This document shows, in pieces, positions 1-12,726 of a DNA stretch of 64,000 nucleotides. Location of the stretch: assembly GCF_003265705.1 (NCBI RefSeq), contig NW_020313045.1, positions 2,408,818 through 2,472,817 on the forward strand, read 5' to 3'. Numbering within the stretch: position 1 is the first letter of the stretch; every line of letters starts with the position of its first letter. A program made the translations under genes and the position numbers. The DNA is from Callorhinus ursinus (Eukaryota; Chordata; Mammalia; Carnivora; Otariidae). Under the pieces are notes generated by a model. The model ran no database searches and was not told the origin of the DNA. It was given only the letters and a program-made list of their open reading frames with translations.

Positions 1-1169
1 TCATATATTTGTTTTTCCTCCAAATAAGAATTTAGAAAAAAAAAAAACTGATCTAAGTCTTGTAAAAATGGAAAAGAATTTCTATCAACTTTATAATTTG
101 CTATCAATTTATATAAATTACACTAGCTTTCCAGCCTTTATTTGGAGAAAAGAGTATGTTTCCAGCATTCTTCTGCAGAGGAAATGTGATTGAACCAAAA
201 GGTTTACATCCTCATGCAATGCACATTCATTTCACCATGTGGTGATGTGGCTGTCTAGGGCACCCCAAGTAAACTAGAAGCTTTTTTTTATCCTAGTAAA
301 CTAGAAATTCTATGGGTAGGTGAAGGACTCCTAGGTCTTAGTATACTTAAGGCTCTCTTAGTAATGAGCATTTGAAAATTAAGTCTCAGAAAGCATTCAA
401 TCAATAAATATTTATTGTATATCTGTCAACAAAGTTCTGTGCTAGATATTTCAGAGAATATGCGTATGTGTGTATTTTTAATAGTTTCTCCTCCAAAAAA
501 AACTTGATACTCTATTGGTAAGTGGAGTTATTAGTAAAGTAGTGGATAAGAATCCTAAAAGTTTTATATTTTAAATCATATTTATCTACATAGTATTTTT
601 AGAGTTGTGCTCAAGACTCTGCCTGCACCACAGTAAAAAGATAAAATATAATCTGTAGAACTAAGGAAGGGGGAGAAATACTGAGTGATAAGTGCTACAA
701 AAACATGTACAAATTGCTAAGGGAACACAGAAAAAAAATTTTTAGGATTTTGAAATGCTTCCCATATTTAAAGAAAAAGGAAATAAATGAACCAAGTATT
801 TATCTCAAGCATTTAGTAAAATAAAAAGTAGTTTAAGCAAAGCAGAAGGAAGAAAAAAATATTGAGGTAAAAGTTAGTGAATTAGCGTAACAAATTCAAG
901 AGACAGTTTTCAAAAAATCGACAACCAAATATAATCAAGTTTTGAAGAGAGTACATGAATACAGAAAGTTAAAATTTTATAGGTGATATAAAAGATGAAT
1001 ATGCAATTTTTTAATTCTAAAACTGCACAACTCTACCTTATAAGCCAGAGAATGTTATGTTCAGTGCCATGCCAATAACTATGAAGCTTCAATTTCTGAG
1101 AAAACATAATGACCAAAATTTACTCAAAAGGAAAAAAAACTATATGTAAGACCAATACCTAGAAAAGAT

Positions 1170-3960
1170 ATTGGAACAGTTATCCCAAAATTACCTTTCC
1201 CAATATCACATGAAGAGTTTTACAAGTAATTTAGTTCAAACATCCAAGGGAAAAATAATTCTGATGCTTTTTAAAAGGCTCCAGAGCACAGAAAGAGGAA
1301 AATGGTACAATTCATTTTATGACACAGGTTTATCTATGATACCAAAACTTGACAAAAGAAAGCACAAAAAGGAAAGTTCCCCAATATATTAACAGGTAAA
1401 TATCTTCCCTCTACCATTAGCTTATCCTCATCACCCAAAAGAGCTTTATTAAATTTTACTAACTGTAGTCTGAATTATGACCATAACATATATATTAAAT
1501 ATGCCTCACTTAAGATTCTGATATATCCCCCTAGGGGGTACTACCATCCAGCATCCTTAATCGATAATCACTGCTATAGACCCATCTTGCTTTCCTAATT
1601 GAAATACTAAAAGGCTGAACTCAGCAGTATGTTAAAGCCAATATAATGTGACCAAGTAGCATTTATGCCAAGGAACCAATATTAGAAACTATATTAATAG
1701 GTTATATTCTATCAGTAAAAGTAAAGACATTTACCATCTAAATAAATGTCAAAAATATATTCAACAGGAATTCAACCTCAGTCCCTAGTAAAAAAGTAAA
1801 CTAAAAATCAAAGATTATTGCCAACAACGATCATTATACTTACCACTAGAATCCTAAAACACAACTAGTAAAGGCATGACTATCTTCTATTGCCTCTGTT
1901 TAGAGGTTTTAGACAATGTAATATTTTAGACAATGTAATACATTTAGAAAATGTAACATTTTAGACAATGTAATAACACAAGAAAAAAAAAAGGAGAGTA
2001 CTGAACTACTGAAGGGGGAAAGACCAAATTATATTTGCAGATATATTATCTGCAGATATTAAATTATCTACCTAGTATATACCTAGAAAACCCAAGAAAA
2101 TCAAACCAAAAAATATCATTCTATCTTGTGACCAACTACAACAACAGCACACAAAATAAGTTTCTCATATGCCACTTTAAAAGTATAATTTAAAAATAAC
2201 CCATTTGCAATAACCAAAAATAGTAATAAAAAATGTAAAATATCCAGTAATAAACCCAAGAAGTAATAAAAAGTACTTAATTGAATAAAATTGTATAACA
2301 TTCTGGGAACATAAAAGAGAGCTTAAATAAATGAAAAGACAAGTAACACTGCTGAATGAGAAAACTTTTTTACCATAATTATTTCAGTGCTTCCCAAATT
2401 AAGTTATAAATTTAATGTAATAACAATTATAATATTAAAGGGCTGATGTACCTGGGAGACCCTGAAAAGACCCTGATGTACCTGGGAGACCCTGGGAGAT
2501 CCAGATAAGTTTATCTGGAAAAACTGTTGTCTTCTCCATACAAAAGAAGAGCCAAGGACCTTCCAAAAATATGGGATAGTCGGGCGCCTGGGTGGCTCAG
2601 TTGGTTAAGCGACTGCCTTCGGCTCAGGTCATGATCCTGGAGTCCCAGGATTGACTCCCTGCTCAGCAGGGAGTCTGCTTCTCCCTCTGACCCTCCCCCT
2701 TCTCATGTGTGCTCTCTCTCTCTCTCTCAAATAAATAAATAAAAAATCTTAAAAAAAAAAAATACGGAACAGTCATGGGGGTCCTGTACTGCCAGAAATT
2801 GGAAGGCATCCTAAAACTCTGGTACTTAAAATGGTGTATCAAGAACAACAGACAAAACAAATGAAACAATAAAACAAAATAAAAACAAACAAAAAAAGCA
2901 GATCTGGGTATTCTGGCATTCAAATTAGTCAATTAATGCAGGGGGTAAACTCATTAACCATTGGAAGGAAAAAGTTAGACATCTACTCCATTTTACACAC
3001 CAACTAAATTCTCAATGCACTACAAGAATGACATGAAAAATTTTAAACACAAAATAACTAGGACATACAAGTGACTCATCTGATATTTAGGTTGAAAAAC
3101 TTTTGAATAACAAAAATTCAAAAGTAAAAGGCAGGCAATAAACTAGGAAAAATATTTCCATCACTTGATTAACAAATAATATCCCTAATCTATGAAGTGT
3201 TCTTACAAGTCAATAAGAAAAGATAAACACACATTAGCAAAATGAACAAAGGCTATATAAACAAACAAATCACAAAGGAAATATATTTTTGGCCAATAAA
3301 CACAGTGCGAGGGAATTCAACCATATACTTAGTAATTAAGAAAATACAAATTAGAAAAAAAAAGAAAATACAATAACTCTACAATGAGCTCCTACTTCAT
3401 CTCCAAATTGTCAAATATTTTTACTTTATGATAATTCCCAGTGTTGGAGAGAAGGTAACAAATATATATTCTTAGGCATTGCTTATTTAGTAGAAACTGG
3501 CATTCCCTCTCTGAGTGGCAATTTGACAATGCAAACCAAATCTCTTTACAAATGTTAACTTGACAATTTGCCTTCTTTTAATTTATCCTGTGGAAAATAC
3601 CAGAGGTTCACACAAAGATTTGTGTCACTGAAAGATAATTTATAATAGCAGGAAAAAAAAATCCGTAAGATGAAATACTAGATAATAAAAATCCATATGA
3701 TAAAATACTGTACAGCTTTGTTTAAAATACCTTATCTAAATATGCATCATATATTTTAGATAAAACTGGGCTCACAGTATTATACATATAATAGGCACAA
3801 TAATAATACAGTACTTTAACAAATACACCCATATACAAATACAGTGGTTATCTCTGGAAAATTCTAGGCTTTTTTTTCCCCTTCTTCGTATTTTTCTGTA
3901 TTTTCTAATTTTTCTAATATAACAAACTATCATTTACCAGGAAAAAAGTAATATTTTAAA
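1170..3960 (+). mobile_element. Old, degenerate L1 (ORF2 to 3' end), interrupted by a SINE
   Basis: L1 ORF2 phrases survive in order: ttcattttatgacacaggt with gataccaaaacttgacaaa (about 1313-1355), gtgaccaagtagcatttatgcc (near 1650), tttgcagatatattatctgc (near 2034), then the 3' wording ending at about 3960 with ttctgtattttctaattttt. Every frame is broken, so it is inactive. The CanSINE at 2582-2762 splits it. Boundaries and subfamily are approximate; more than one old L1 fragment may be joined here. Confidence 0.65.
2582..2762 (+). mobile_element. CanSINE (tRNA-derived SINE), plus
   Basis: Starts gggcgcctgggtggctcag, with a tRNA-like B box, a CT-rich run, aaataaataaat and an A tail. The flanks aatatgggatagtc and aatacggaacagtc look like a diverged target-site duplication. 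Inserted in the old L1. Confidence 0.9.
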
Positions 3961-4082
3961 TAAGAAATGCTTAACTATCTTATATGCTACACATATTGTG
4001 GTCATACATTTACAAAGCTATCTTTCATTAGCCACATGTTAAAAAATAATTTTATTACCTAAGTCACACCTCTGGTAGTAAC

Positions 4083-4316
4083 AACAGCTAATAGTTATAA
4101 AACACTTATATACACCCAACACTATTCTAAATACGTATACTAAATCATTTAATCCTCACAATTATTATTATTCCCATTTTACAGATGAAGTTGAGGCTGA
4201 AGGAGATGAGGTGACTCCAGGATCGCTCCGCTAATAAGTATTGGGAAGCTAGGGGAAAAACAAGGCAGACTGGGTCCAAAATCCACACTCTTAACCACAA
4301 CAGGCTACCGTCTCTC
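4083..4316 (-). repeat. MIR SINE, nearly full length
   Basis: On the plus strand it reads ctaatagttataaaacactt, then ttaatcctcacaattatta and cccattttacagatgaag, followed by the tRNA-side remnant up to ttaaccacaacaggctacc. This is the reverse complement of the MIR consensus over almost its whole length. Confidence 0.85.
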
Positions 4317-4714
4317 CTGATAAACTATACTCTAAAGCAACAAGACTGATTTATAATATAAATGTCAGAACATAAACAATCGAATAAGCACTATCCCCTT
4401 TAAATAAAGTAGTCTCCATGGGAAACTATACCTAACCAAAAATGTGGTCACTGATCAAAACGTTTTTGGAAATCCTTCCTTTGACAGTCTCCAGGGGCCA
4501 GTAAACAAGTCTCCAGTGAGAAGAGATTTCTTCCCAACAGCTAGGAATCATTCAGATGCAAAGTCTTAAGCGTGATTACACTGCACAGTTCTGCTTTTGG
4601 TAACACCTCAAGAAAAATCGATGAGGCTGATTTTACTATTACACCCATAACTGGTATCCGCTCCCAGGAACTAACATTCACAGGCAGATTTCACCATTTG
4701 CTATTCATATGCCT

Positions 4715-4838
4715 ACGGACCTACTGAGCCGAGGTCCTCAAAGGCAAAAACTGTATCTTATTCATCCTTGAATCTCCAGCCTCTAACAAAATTCCTGTCA
4801 CACAAAGAGTACTAATTAAATATTTCTGAATGAATGCT
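4715..4838 (+). repeat. L2-type 3' end
   Basis: The wording ctgtatcttattcatccttg, aatctccagcctctaacaaa and taaatatttctgaatgaatg follows the L2 LINE 3' end. Confidence 0.7.
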
Positions 4839-4839
4839 A

Positions 4840-7480
4840 CAGAGAATGCCATACAAACGCTCTGAGCAATGACAGTACAGGAGAATAAATAAAAATATTA
4901 CCAAGAGGGCATCTGAGTCTGTATACAGATAAACATCTAATGTAGGCAGAAACTATAATGGAAAAAAAATGGAAATTTTAGGGAGTAATTCCTATAATCC
5001 TAAATATTAAGGACGACAGAACTCAGTTTTTAACAGGTCTTCTTATAATAATTCCTAGCTGTAGTCATTTCACAAAACACAAGGAGGGGGAGTAGATCTG
5101 CCTCATTGTCTAAAAAGCAATCTACTGAACCAAGGATGCAGAAATAACCATAAACTTTCTCAGACAACGATGCAAAAACACATCTGCTACACAGAAGACA
5201 CCAGGATGCATCCTGCCTATGGGTTCAATCGACAAAGCACAATGTGATGCCTGAAATATAAATCAAAGAACCTTACATCCCTGGTACTTATTGACATTTG
5301 CTACCTGCAAATTTCTAATATGTGCAAGATAGGCCTATTTTTATTTACAGCACAAACCACAGACTGAATGTAAAACAAGATGCTTAATAAATCCAGAGGA
5401 ACATAAAACACCAGCATAACTCAGACAGCAAGACAGACACTCACTCCTTAATTAAGTGGGTGATGTTCTGTTTAAAACAAAAAGACAACCCTGGGCTATA
5501 GCTAAGATTAAGCACTCAGTGTTGCGAGGGAAACGCCAACCATTTTCAGGGCAAAGGCTTTAAATCATGAAAAATAAACCATCTAATAGTCTGTATTCAA
5601 TAGTAAGTAGACAGTCAGGACACAGACTGATTTGGATTAACACATTTTCAGTTATAACAAGTAATTTTACAGAGGATTAGTATCTTGATGGTCTGATCAA
5701 TATGAGGCACCGCTGCTATTACAGATGAAGAGAAAATTGCCCCTCTGGTAATAAAGCGTGCGTGTCTTCGTTCTCCTTCATTTGCTGAGTCCATTACTGT
5801 AATGGTTCCAGCATTAACAGCTGGGGCAATTTAAGCAGCAGGGGTCTGATGAATTTAAAAGCTGGGCACACTGGCTACTCATCCTTTCCTCCCTTGCAGT
5901 CTGCATATGCAAAGCCTCTGCCTGGCTGCTTCCACTACGGGATCATGTTTTATGAGAACAATGACTCCGATTTCCCAATTATTGTCTCATTAATAGTGTT
6001 ACCGGTCAATAATGTGACTGAAACAAAAAGTGCTTGAAGCACAGTGGCTGCTGATTCTGCAAAAAAAAAAAAACAAAACAAAAAACTGCACACTATTTAC
6101 CTAAGTAACAAGATTGACATGACGACAGGCTAGAGGCCACACAAACTGGAATGTTTGCATTTGTCCAGTGCTATTCTCAAGCAAAAACAAAACAAAACAG
6201 AACAAAAACAGAACATTCGTGCTGGGGGGAGGGGGAGCGGGGATTCATCAGCAAAATGTTCCGTCTTCTGTTTTCAAAAAAATGGCCAACTGGAAAACAC
6301 TTGAGACAATATACTGCTATGCATAGAAACAGAAAATCCATATTAATACGGCCTTGAGACTTTAATCATGCCCAGTTCAGCAGAGTGAGTTAAGGTGGCC
6401 ACATCAGCCCATTTTATGATTATTAAAGAAATGCTGGCCCTTGAGCCTCAGCTTTGAATGATCCAGTCACTAAATGAAGGTGCCAAGGGGGAGACGTAGG
6501 GCTAATGCAGAAATCAGAGCTCCAAATTTCCTGATCACAAACAGTTATGAAAACACTCAGGCCCTGGCAACACATCTCCTCCTCAGACCAGATGCAACAT
6601 AATTTGGTCCTTCAGACTGAGTTTTCTACTTGGTTTCTACCAGCCATAAGGGTCTTGACTGCCACTCAGCCATATGGCCATTCTTTAACAGCAAGGAAGG
6701 CATGGTCACTTTGAAAGCGTGTCATTTCCAAAACTACAGAGCAAATAAATGATGTGCATGACAACAGGGCAGATGCTCATAGCATAAACAAAAATGCAAG
6801 CCTATAGCACCTATTCAAGAGTCAGCTTTCAAAAACATGCACTGGCCTTGCAGACAAAAACGATGCCAAGGACAAAGGTTTGGAAACAAGCTCCTACCAA
6901 TGCAAGTCATCATCTCCTGAACATTTCCTGATCCAATCCAACAGCCCCCAAGATTCCTCCCAGCTTACACCAGAAAATCCACTGGTGAGACAGATTTGTA
7001 AAATAATACCAAATCAGTGTATAACAGGTCAAGTGAATGTGGTTAGCAGAACTCCAAATCTACCTCCGAACTATATCTTTCTTTGAGGTTCCAAAAGTAC
7101 CATCTCAACTGTAAAGTTCTTGTCTTCTGGAGGTTAGAAAGTCACACTTTAAATATAATTGTATCAAGAAATCTACCATAATAAACTAACAACTACAAAA
7201 TACACTAACCCTCAAGGGTAAAATAGCATCTTAAATTTGAGAGAGAGGACTAGAAAACAATTGCTGGCAGTTGCTAAGCATGTGCTGAAAAGAAGAATCC
7301 TGATTCTCAAAATTAATACCTATACCTACACCTATGTCAAGTAATTTAAAATCCATGAAGTATTTAACCCTTTTCCATTATTTTTTTCAGGTTCCAGTTT
7401 CAGCTCTCACTATTGGAAAGCCTGATGACCAACAGACAGGTGGGATTCCGTGATGATCACGAATTCCATGATGCTTCACG
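4840..7480. other. Repeat-poor block in FTO intron 1
   Basis: No SINE, LINE or LTR wording is seen over 2.6 kb, in contrast to the dense repeats on both sides. Short A-rich runs occur at 6061-6085 and 6180-6210. Two short plus-strand open frames (5849-6037 and 6880-7086) look like chance. The segment 5440-6070 is a candidate regulatory element (see findings). Confidence 0.5.
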
Positions 7481-7484
7481 GAAT

Positions 7485-7860
7485 TCATTCATTCATTTGA
7501 TAAATATGTATGGAACACTTACTATGTGCCTGGCACAATGCTAAGTGCCAGGGATAGAATGGGGAATAACCAAACTAACCAGACAGGGTGTCCACTTTCC
7601 TAAAGCATACAGTCTAAACACCAGTAAGTGCATTGCCAAACTCAGCCACAATAAAATCCAATCGGCAGCCAGGGACCTGATATGATAATTATTAAGGGTC
7701 ACACATAACCTGTATCAGACACTGGAGGCTCTCAACCATTCAATCTTTCTTTAACAGATACATATAAATGTCTCTCATGTGCAAGACACTCTGCTAGGTA
7801 CACTGAAGAGATGGAAGGATGAATCGGACACCAATGCTATCTTCAAGGAAGCTAATGGTT
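7485..7860 (+). repeat. Two ancient repeat fragments (tgcctggcac wording)
   Basis: 7485-7620 reads cattcattcatttgataaat, then cactatgtgcctggcacaat and gctaagtgccagggatag; 7740-7860 reads catgtgcaagacactctgct. Both belong to the very common ancient mammalian interspersed repeats with this wording. I cannot assign a family. Confidence 0.6.
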
Positions 7861-8808
7861 GTTTAAAGTGTCTTAAGACTTTCCCCAAATGCCAAATTTA
7901 GTTTTCAAAACCAACACTAACGTGGTTAAGAAACAGACCTGGAAATCATACAAAGTGACAAGAATTCACAGTGATTCAATGGTTTAGCTAGTGGACTTTC
8001 CAAGGAAGGTATATAAAGTGGTTTGGAAACCATGAACAAATAAACTAACCCTTCTATCTAGAGAAGGCAATCAAAACTACCAAATGGTGATTAAAGGTTG
8101 ATCCATACACTGGAAGAGAGATCAGGCAAAAAATAAAGAAAGACTTTTGGGGGGAAAAAAATCACAGAGCAGAATCTGCCAGGAGAAGTTTTAATTTTTT
8201 AAGTCCCCTGGTCATTGGCCACCACCAAAAATGTTCTACATTTAGTCTCCTAAGTTAGCAACAGATAAGCTGGCAAAATAATCCAATGCCAAACTGGAAA
8301 AAATAAAATAAATTTGAAGTAAAAAGACCTAATGAGTACATACATAAACAACAAACTTCCTTTTATTCAGCTATTATAACTCACTAGAGTGTATAACTTA
8401 CGGTTTATCTTATTAAATGATATTAAGACAACTGCCACCAAAAACAGACTTTTTTAATGATTTATTTGAAACAACAAGTTTATTCTGGATATATTCCTTC
8501 ACTGATAAAAATGTACATTACTTAAACAAATTTATTATGTTCCTATTAAATGTATACAACCCTCTCAGTAATAAATCTAAACTGTTCTATTTTCAGTATT
8601 TTTTAAAAAGATGATCTTACCCAAGACAACATAAGAACCTCTGAAACTAGTTTGGATTTCAACATCTATACCTTTTCACTCCATGACTAAAGAACAGTTC
8701 TAATACCCTATCAAAATACCAATAGCATTTTTCACAGAACTAGAACAAAGAATCCTAAAATTTGTATGGAAACAAACCGGAAAAAAAACTCCAAATAGTC
8801 AAAGCAAT

Positions 8809-9001
8809 TTTTTTTTTTAAGATTTATTCATTTATTTGGGGGAAGGGGGAGGGCAGAGAGAGAGAGAATCCCAAGAAGACTGCAGTGAGCATGGAGCCCA
8901 ACGCGGGGCTCGATCTCAGGAACCTGAGACCACAACCAGAACCAAAACCAAGAATCGGACACTCAACCAACTGTGCCACTTAGGCGCCCCTCAGGTGCCC
9001 C
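8809..9001 (-). mobile_element. CanSINE, minus, inside L1
   Basis: Reverse-orientation SINE: T run, agatttattcatttattt, a GA-rich stretch, then gccacttaggcgcccc. Flanked by tcaaagcaat on both sides (8799-8808 and 9002-9011), an exact target duplication. Its tRNA-like end carries a repeated gcgcccctcaggtgcccc. Confidence 0.92.
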
Positions 9002-9016
9002 TCAAAGCAATCGTGA

Positions 9017-9157
<141 letters not shown>

Positions 9158-10095
9158 TGATTATATAGTGAATTAATCTTTGACAAAGGAGGCAAGAATA
9201 TGCAACGAGAAAAAGTCTCTTCAACAAATGGTGTTGGTAAAACTGGAGAGCAACGTGCAAAAGAATGAAACTGGACCACTTTCTTATACCAAACACAAAA
9301 ATAAATTCAAAATGGATTAAAGACCCAAATGTGAGACCTGAAACCATAAAAATCCTAAAAGACAGCACAGGCAGTAACCTCTTTGACATGGGCCATAACA
9401 ACTTCCTTTTAGATATGTCTCCTGAGGCAAGGGAAACAAAAGCAAAAATAAACTACTGGAACTACCTCAAGATAAAAAGCTTCTGCAGAGCAAAGGAAAC
9501 AATCAACAAAACTAAAAGACAACCTACTGAATGGCAGAAGATGTCTGCAGTTGACTTAGCTACTAAAGGGTTAGTATCCAAAATACAAAAAAAAAACAAA
9601 ACTTACAAAACTCAACACCCAAAAAACAAATAATCCAATTAAAAAATGGGCATATGACAGACATTTCTCCAAGAAGATATCCAGATGGCCAACAGAAACA
9701 TGAAAAGATGCTCAACATCACTGATTGTCAGGGAAATACAAAGCAAAACTACAATTGAGATATTACCTCACACCTGTCAGAATGGCTAAGATCAACAACA
9801 CAAGAAATAACAAGTGTTGACAAGAGTATGGGAAAAAAAGAACCCTCTTGCACTGTTGGTAGGAATGCAAGCTGGTGCAGCCACTATGGAAAACAATACA
9901 GAGATTCCTCAAAAAATTAAAAATAGAACTACCCTATGATCCAGTAATCGCACTACTAGTTACCCAAAAAATACAAAAACATTAAGTCAAAGGGATACAT
10001 GCACCCCTATATTTACAGCAGCTATATCAATGGCCATTATGGAAGCAGCCCAAGTGCCCATGGATAAATGAATGGATAAAGAAGATGTGGTATAG

Positions 10096-10207
10096 GGGCA
10101 CCTGGCTGGCTCAGTCAGAAGAGCATGAGATTCTTAATCTCAAGGTTACCAGTTCAAGCCCCACATTGGGCATGGAGCCTACTCATTTAAAAAAAAAAAA
10201 AAAAAAA
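10096..10207 (+). mobile_element. Short old CanSINE, plus, inside L1
   Basis: Starts ggggcacctggctggctcag, with only the tRNA-like part followed directly by gagcctactcatttaaaaaa and a long A run. It lacks the CT-rich middle of the younger copies. Confidence 0.85.
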
Positions 10208-10610
10208 GTGGTGTATCTATATAATGGAATATTATTCAGCCATAAAGAAGAACAAAATCTTGCCATTTACAACCACATGGATGGAGCTAGAGAGTATAAT
10301 GCTAAGCAAAATGCAAGTAAGAGAAACACAAGTACTATATGATTTCAATCATGTGTGGAATTTAAGAAACAAAACAAATGAACAAAGGAAAAAAAGAGAC
10401 AAACCAAAAAACAGACTCTTAACTACAGAGAACAAACAGATGGCTACCAGAGGGGAAGCGGACAGGGGGATGGGCGAAATAGGTGAAGGGGATTAAGAGC
10501 ACACTCACATGATGAGCACTGAGTAATATACAGAATTGTTGAATCACTACACTGTACCCCTGAAACTAATGTAACACTGTGTTAACTATATTGGAATTAG
10601 AAAAAAGAAC

Positions 10611-11160
10611 AGGTCTAATATTTCTGAACAACCTCTAAAGGAGTCTCAGTCCCCTCATAAGGATACATCCTTAGACAGATCTTAGGAAGGAATTCCATAA
10701 CCCCAAGACCAAGTTAAATAGATCTTGCTGAGGAAGGAATTCCGTGACCTCCATAACACATTACATCCTCCTTGCTCCCATGTCCCGCTTCCATGATAAA
10801 ACTCACCACTCTACTGTTGCTACTTAATTATTGCCTTTCATGGAAAGGCAGCCAGTTCCAAGGAACCAAATCTGCCATATTTACCCACGTGCCCCCAGTC
10901 CCAGGTAAGTGCTACCTGGCACTTAACCAGATTCCTCATCTGAACCACAGAACACAGAAAATGGTTTGAATGACTATTTTCTCAATTCTCCCAAGAGAGG
11001 TACATAATTTATACCATTTGGGATGCACAGACGTTAGTGGAAGCCCAGTTGAGAAAATCTGTCCAATTAGACAGTCGATGTAAGTGTCCTGGATAAATAT
11101 CCTGAACATAGGCTAAAATATGTACAGGGACCAGATAGGTGGTAACTATGAGGCCGATGA
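10611..11160. other. Unassigned intronic sequence with a repeated aggaaggaattcc motif
   Basis: No known repeat recognised. A motif around aggaaggaattcc occurs twice (10685-10697 and 10732-10744) with similar flanks. Confidence 0.4.
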
Positions 11161-11163
11161 CAT

Positions 11164-11375
11164 GATGGTGGTAACAACTACCTTTATTTTTAATATGTGC
11201 CAGGAATGTTCTAGGTGCTTTACATATATCTCACTTAATCCTCACCATGACCATAAATATCACAATTTTACAGGTGAAGAACCTGAGGTTTGGAGCAATG
11301 AAGCTGTGGGCCCAAATCAGTGATGGAGCTGGACTTGATTCTAGGAGGCTGCCTTTCAAGCCCCATACTCGAAAC
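11164..11375 (-). repeat. MIR SINE
   Basis: ggtggtaacaactacctttatt, then gtgccaggaatgttctaggt, ttaatcctcaccatgacc and cacaattttacaggtgaaga is the MIR consensus in reverse. Confidence 0.8.
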
Positions 11376-11799
11376 TGCTAATGGGCAAAGCTGGAGTGCG
11401 GCAAAATGCAAAGTCCATTTCCCCTCTCAAGGGGCAGCCATTCTTCAGCTCCAGTTAGTGCAGCGCATGCCCGGTGCCACCAGAGAGTCTGGTTTTTCAA
11501 GAAAGCTGGACATACAGATTTTTATCTCCACTTTGTATTAGAAAATAATTCAGAAACTTTCAAACATAGTTTGGGCCAAGGAAAACACATCTACAGGCAG
11601 GATGAATATGTGAATTGTAAATGTGTGATCTCTAATGGCTCCTATCTTTCTGTAGAAATATACACACCAAAAATGCATAATCTGAATCTCCTCATAAGGA
11701 AATATCAGACAAATAAGAATACTGGGATAGCTTACAAAACAAACAGCCTGTACTCATCACAAATGTCAACAACGCCTTACTCATCCCAAATATCAATGT

Positions 11800-12500
11800 C
11801 ATGAAAGAAAGCATGAGGAACCAAATTAAGGAGACGAGATTAAAGGAGGTTAAAAGAAACCAGACACGTGACAATTACAGGTGATGTGTGGTCCTGGAAT
11901 AGAACCTGGGCCAGGAAAAAAAAAAAAGCTATAAAAGGTATTATTAGAACAATTAGCAAAATTTACGTATGGACTTTGGAATAATATTCTAACAATGTTA
12001 ACTTTTCTGAATGTGACAATTCACTATGTTTCTATATAACAAAGTGTCCTTGTTCTTAGGAAATAAATGCTGAAGTGTTCAGGGGTAAAGAGGATTGAGG
12101 TCTCCAACTTGCTCTGTAATGGTTCATTAAAAAAATAACAGGGACACCCGGGTGGCTCAGTTGGTTAAGTGTCTGCCTTTGGCTCAGGTCATGATCATGA
12201 TCCCAGGGTCTTGGGATCCAGCCCCACATTGGGCTCCCTGCTCAGCGGAGAGCCTGCTTCTCCCTTTCCCTCTCTCTCTGCCGCTCCTCTGGCTCCTGCT
12301 CACTCACTCTCTAATAAATAAATAAAATCTTTAAAAATAATAACAATAATGGTTCATGGGTATATACAGGGAGAGAGAAAGCAAAAAAGCAAGACGTTAA
12401 CAAGTTGTGAATCTGCATGATAGGCCTGTGAGAGCTCTCTGTTCTGCTCTTGCAGCTCTTCTATGAATTTTGAATTATTTTAAAACAACAAATATGTCAC
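11800..12500 (+). repeat. Ancient interspersed repeat, split by a SINE
   Basis: The wording ccttgttcttaggaaataaa, gctgaagtgttcaggggtaa and, after the SINE, gcagctcttctatgaatttt with gaattattttaaaacaac is a common ancient mammalian repeat 3' end. The family is not assigned. Confidence 0.5.
12141..12346 (+). mobile_element. CanSINE, plus
   Basis: Head gggacacccgggtggctcag, tail ctaataaataaataaaatct. The short sequence taatggttcat occurs on both sides (12117-12127 and 12347-12357) as a target duplication, with a 13-base A-rich stretch before the head. Confidence 0.88.
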
Positions 12501-12544
12501 CTGTGAAAAACAAAAGCATGGGGGCAACCCTGGATCAGTAGAGG

Positions 12545-12706
12545 GCCCTTTGGACAACCAAACTCATTCCAAGCCGAGTCTACTATGTCCCTGGCACAGG
12601 AGCCAAACCTCATCACAATGGATCCTCACAGCAACCCACACAAGAAGCCATGCTTGACTCCATTTTCTGGCTGGAGAAACTGAAGCACGGGGTGCCAACC
12701 CTCCAT
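12545..12706 (-). repeat. MIR-like fragment
   Basis: tactatgtccctggcacagg, ggatcctcacagcaaccc, gactccattttctggctgga and gaaactgaagcacgggg follow the reversed MIR core. It ends where the retrocopy target duplication starts. Confidence 0.65.
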
Positions 12707-12726
12707 CCCAGCAGCAAGGAAATTTT

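Noticed and set aside
2582..2660. tRNA genes, from tRNA-like A and B boxes
   Set aside because: All such matches are CanSINE heads joined to CT-rich middles and A tails, not free-standing tRNA genes.
9265..9633. A 122-codon frame that looks protein-coding
   Set aside because: It is the C-terminal remnant of L1 ORF2 in a 5'-truncated copy, recorded as a mobile element and not as a gene.
11406..11804. A 132-codon plus-strand open frame in FTO intron 1
   Set aside because: Begins in MIR-adjacent sequence, low-complexity end (repeated SSQMSTTPYSSQISMS-like), no domain, no promoter or splice context. Chance frame.
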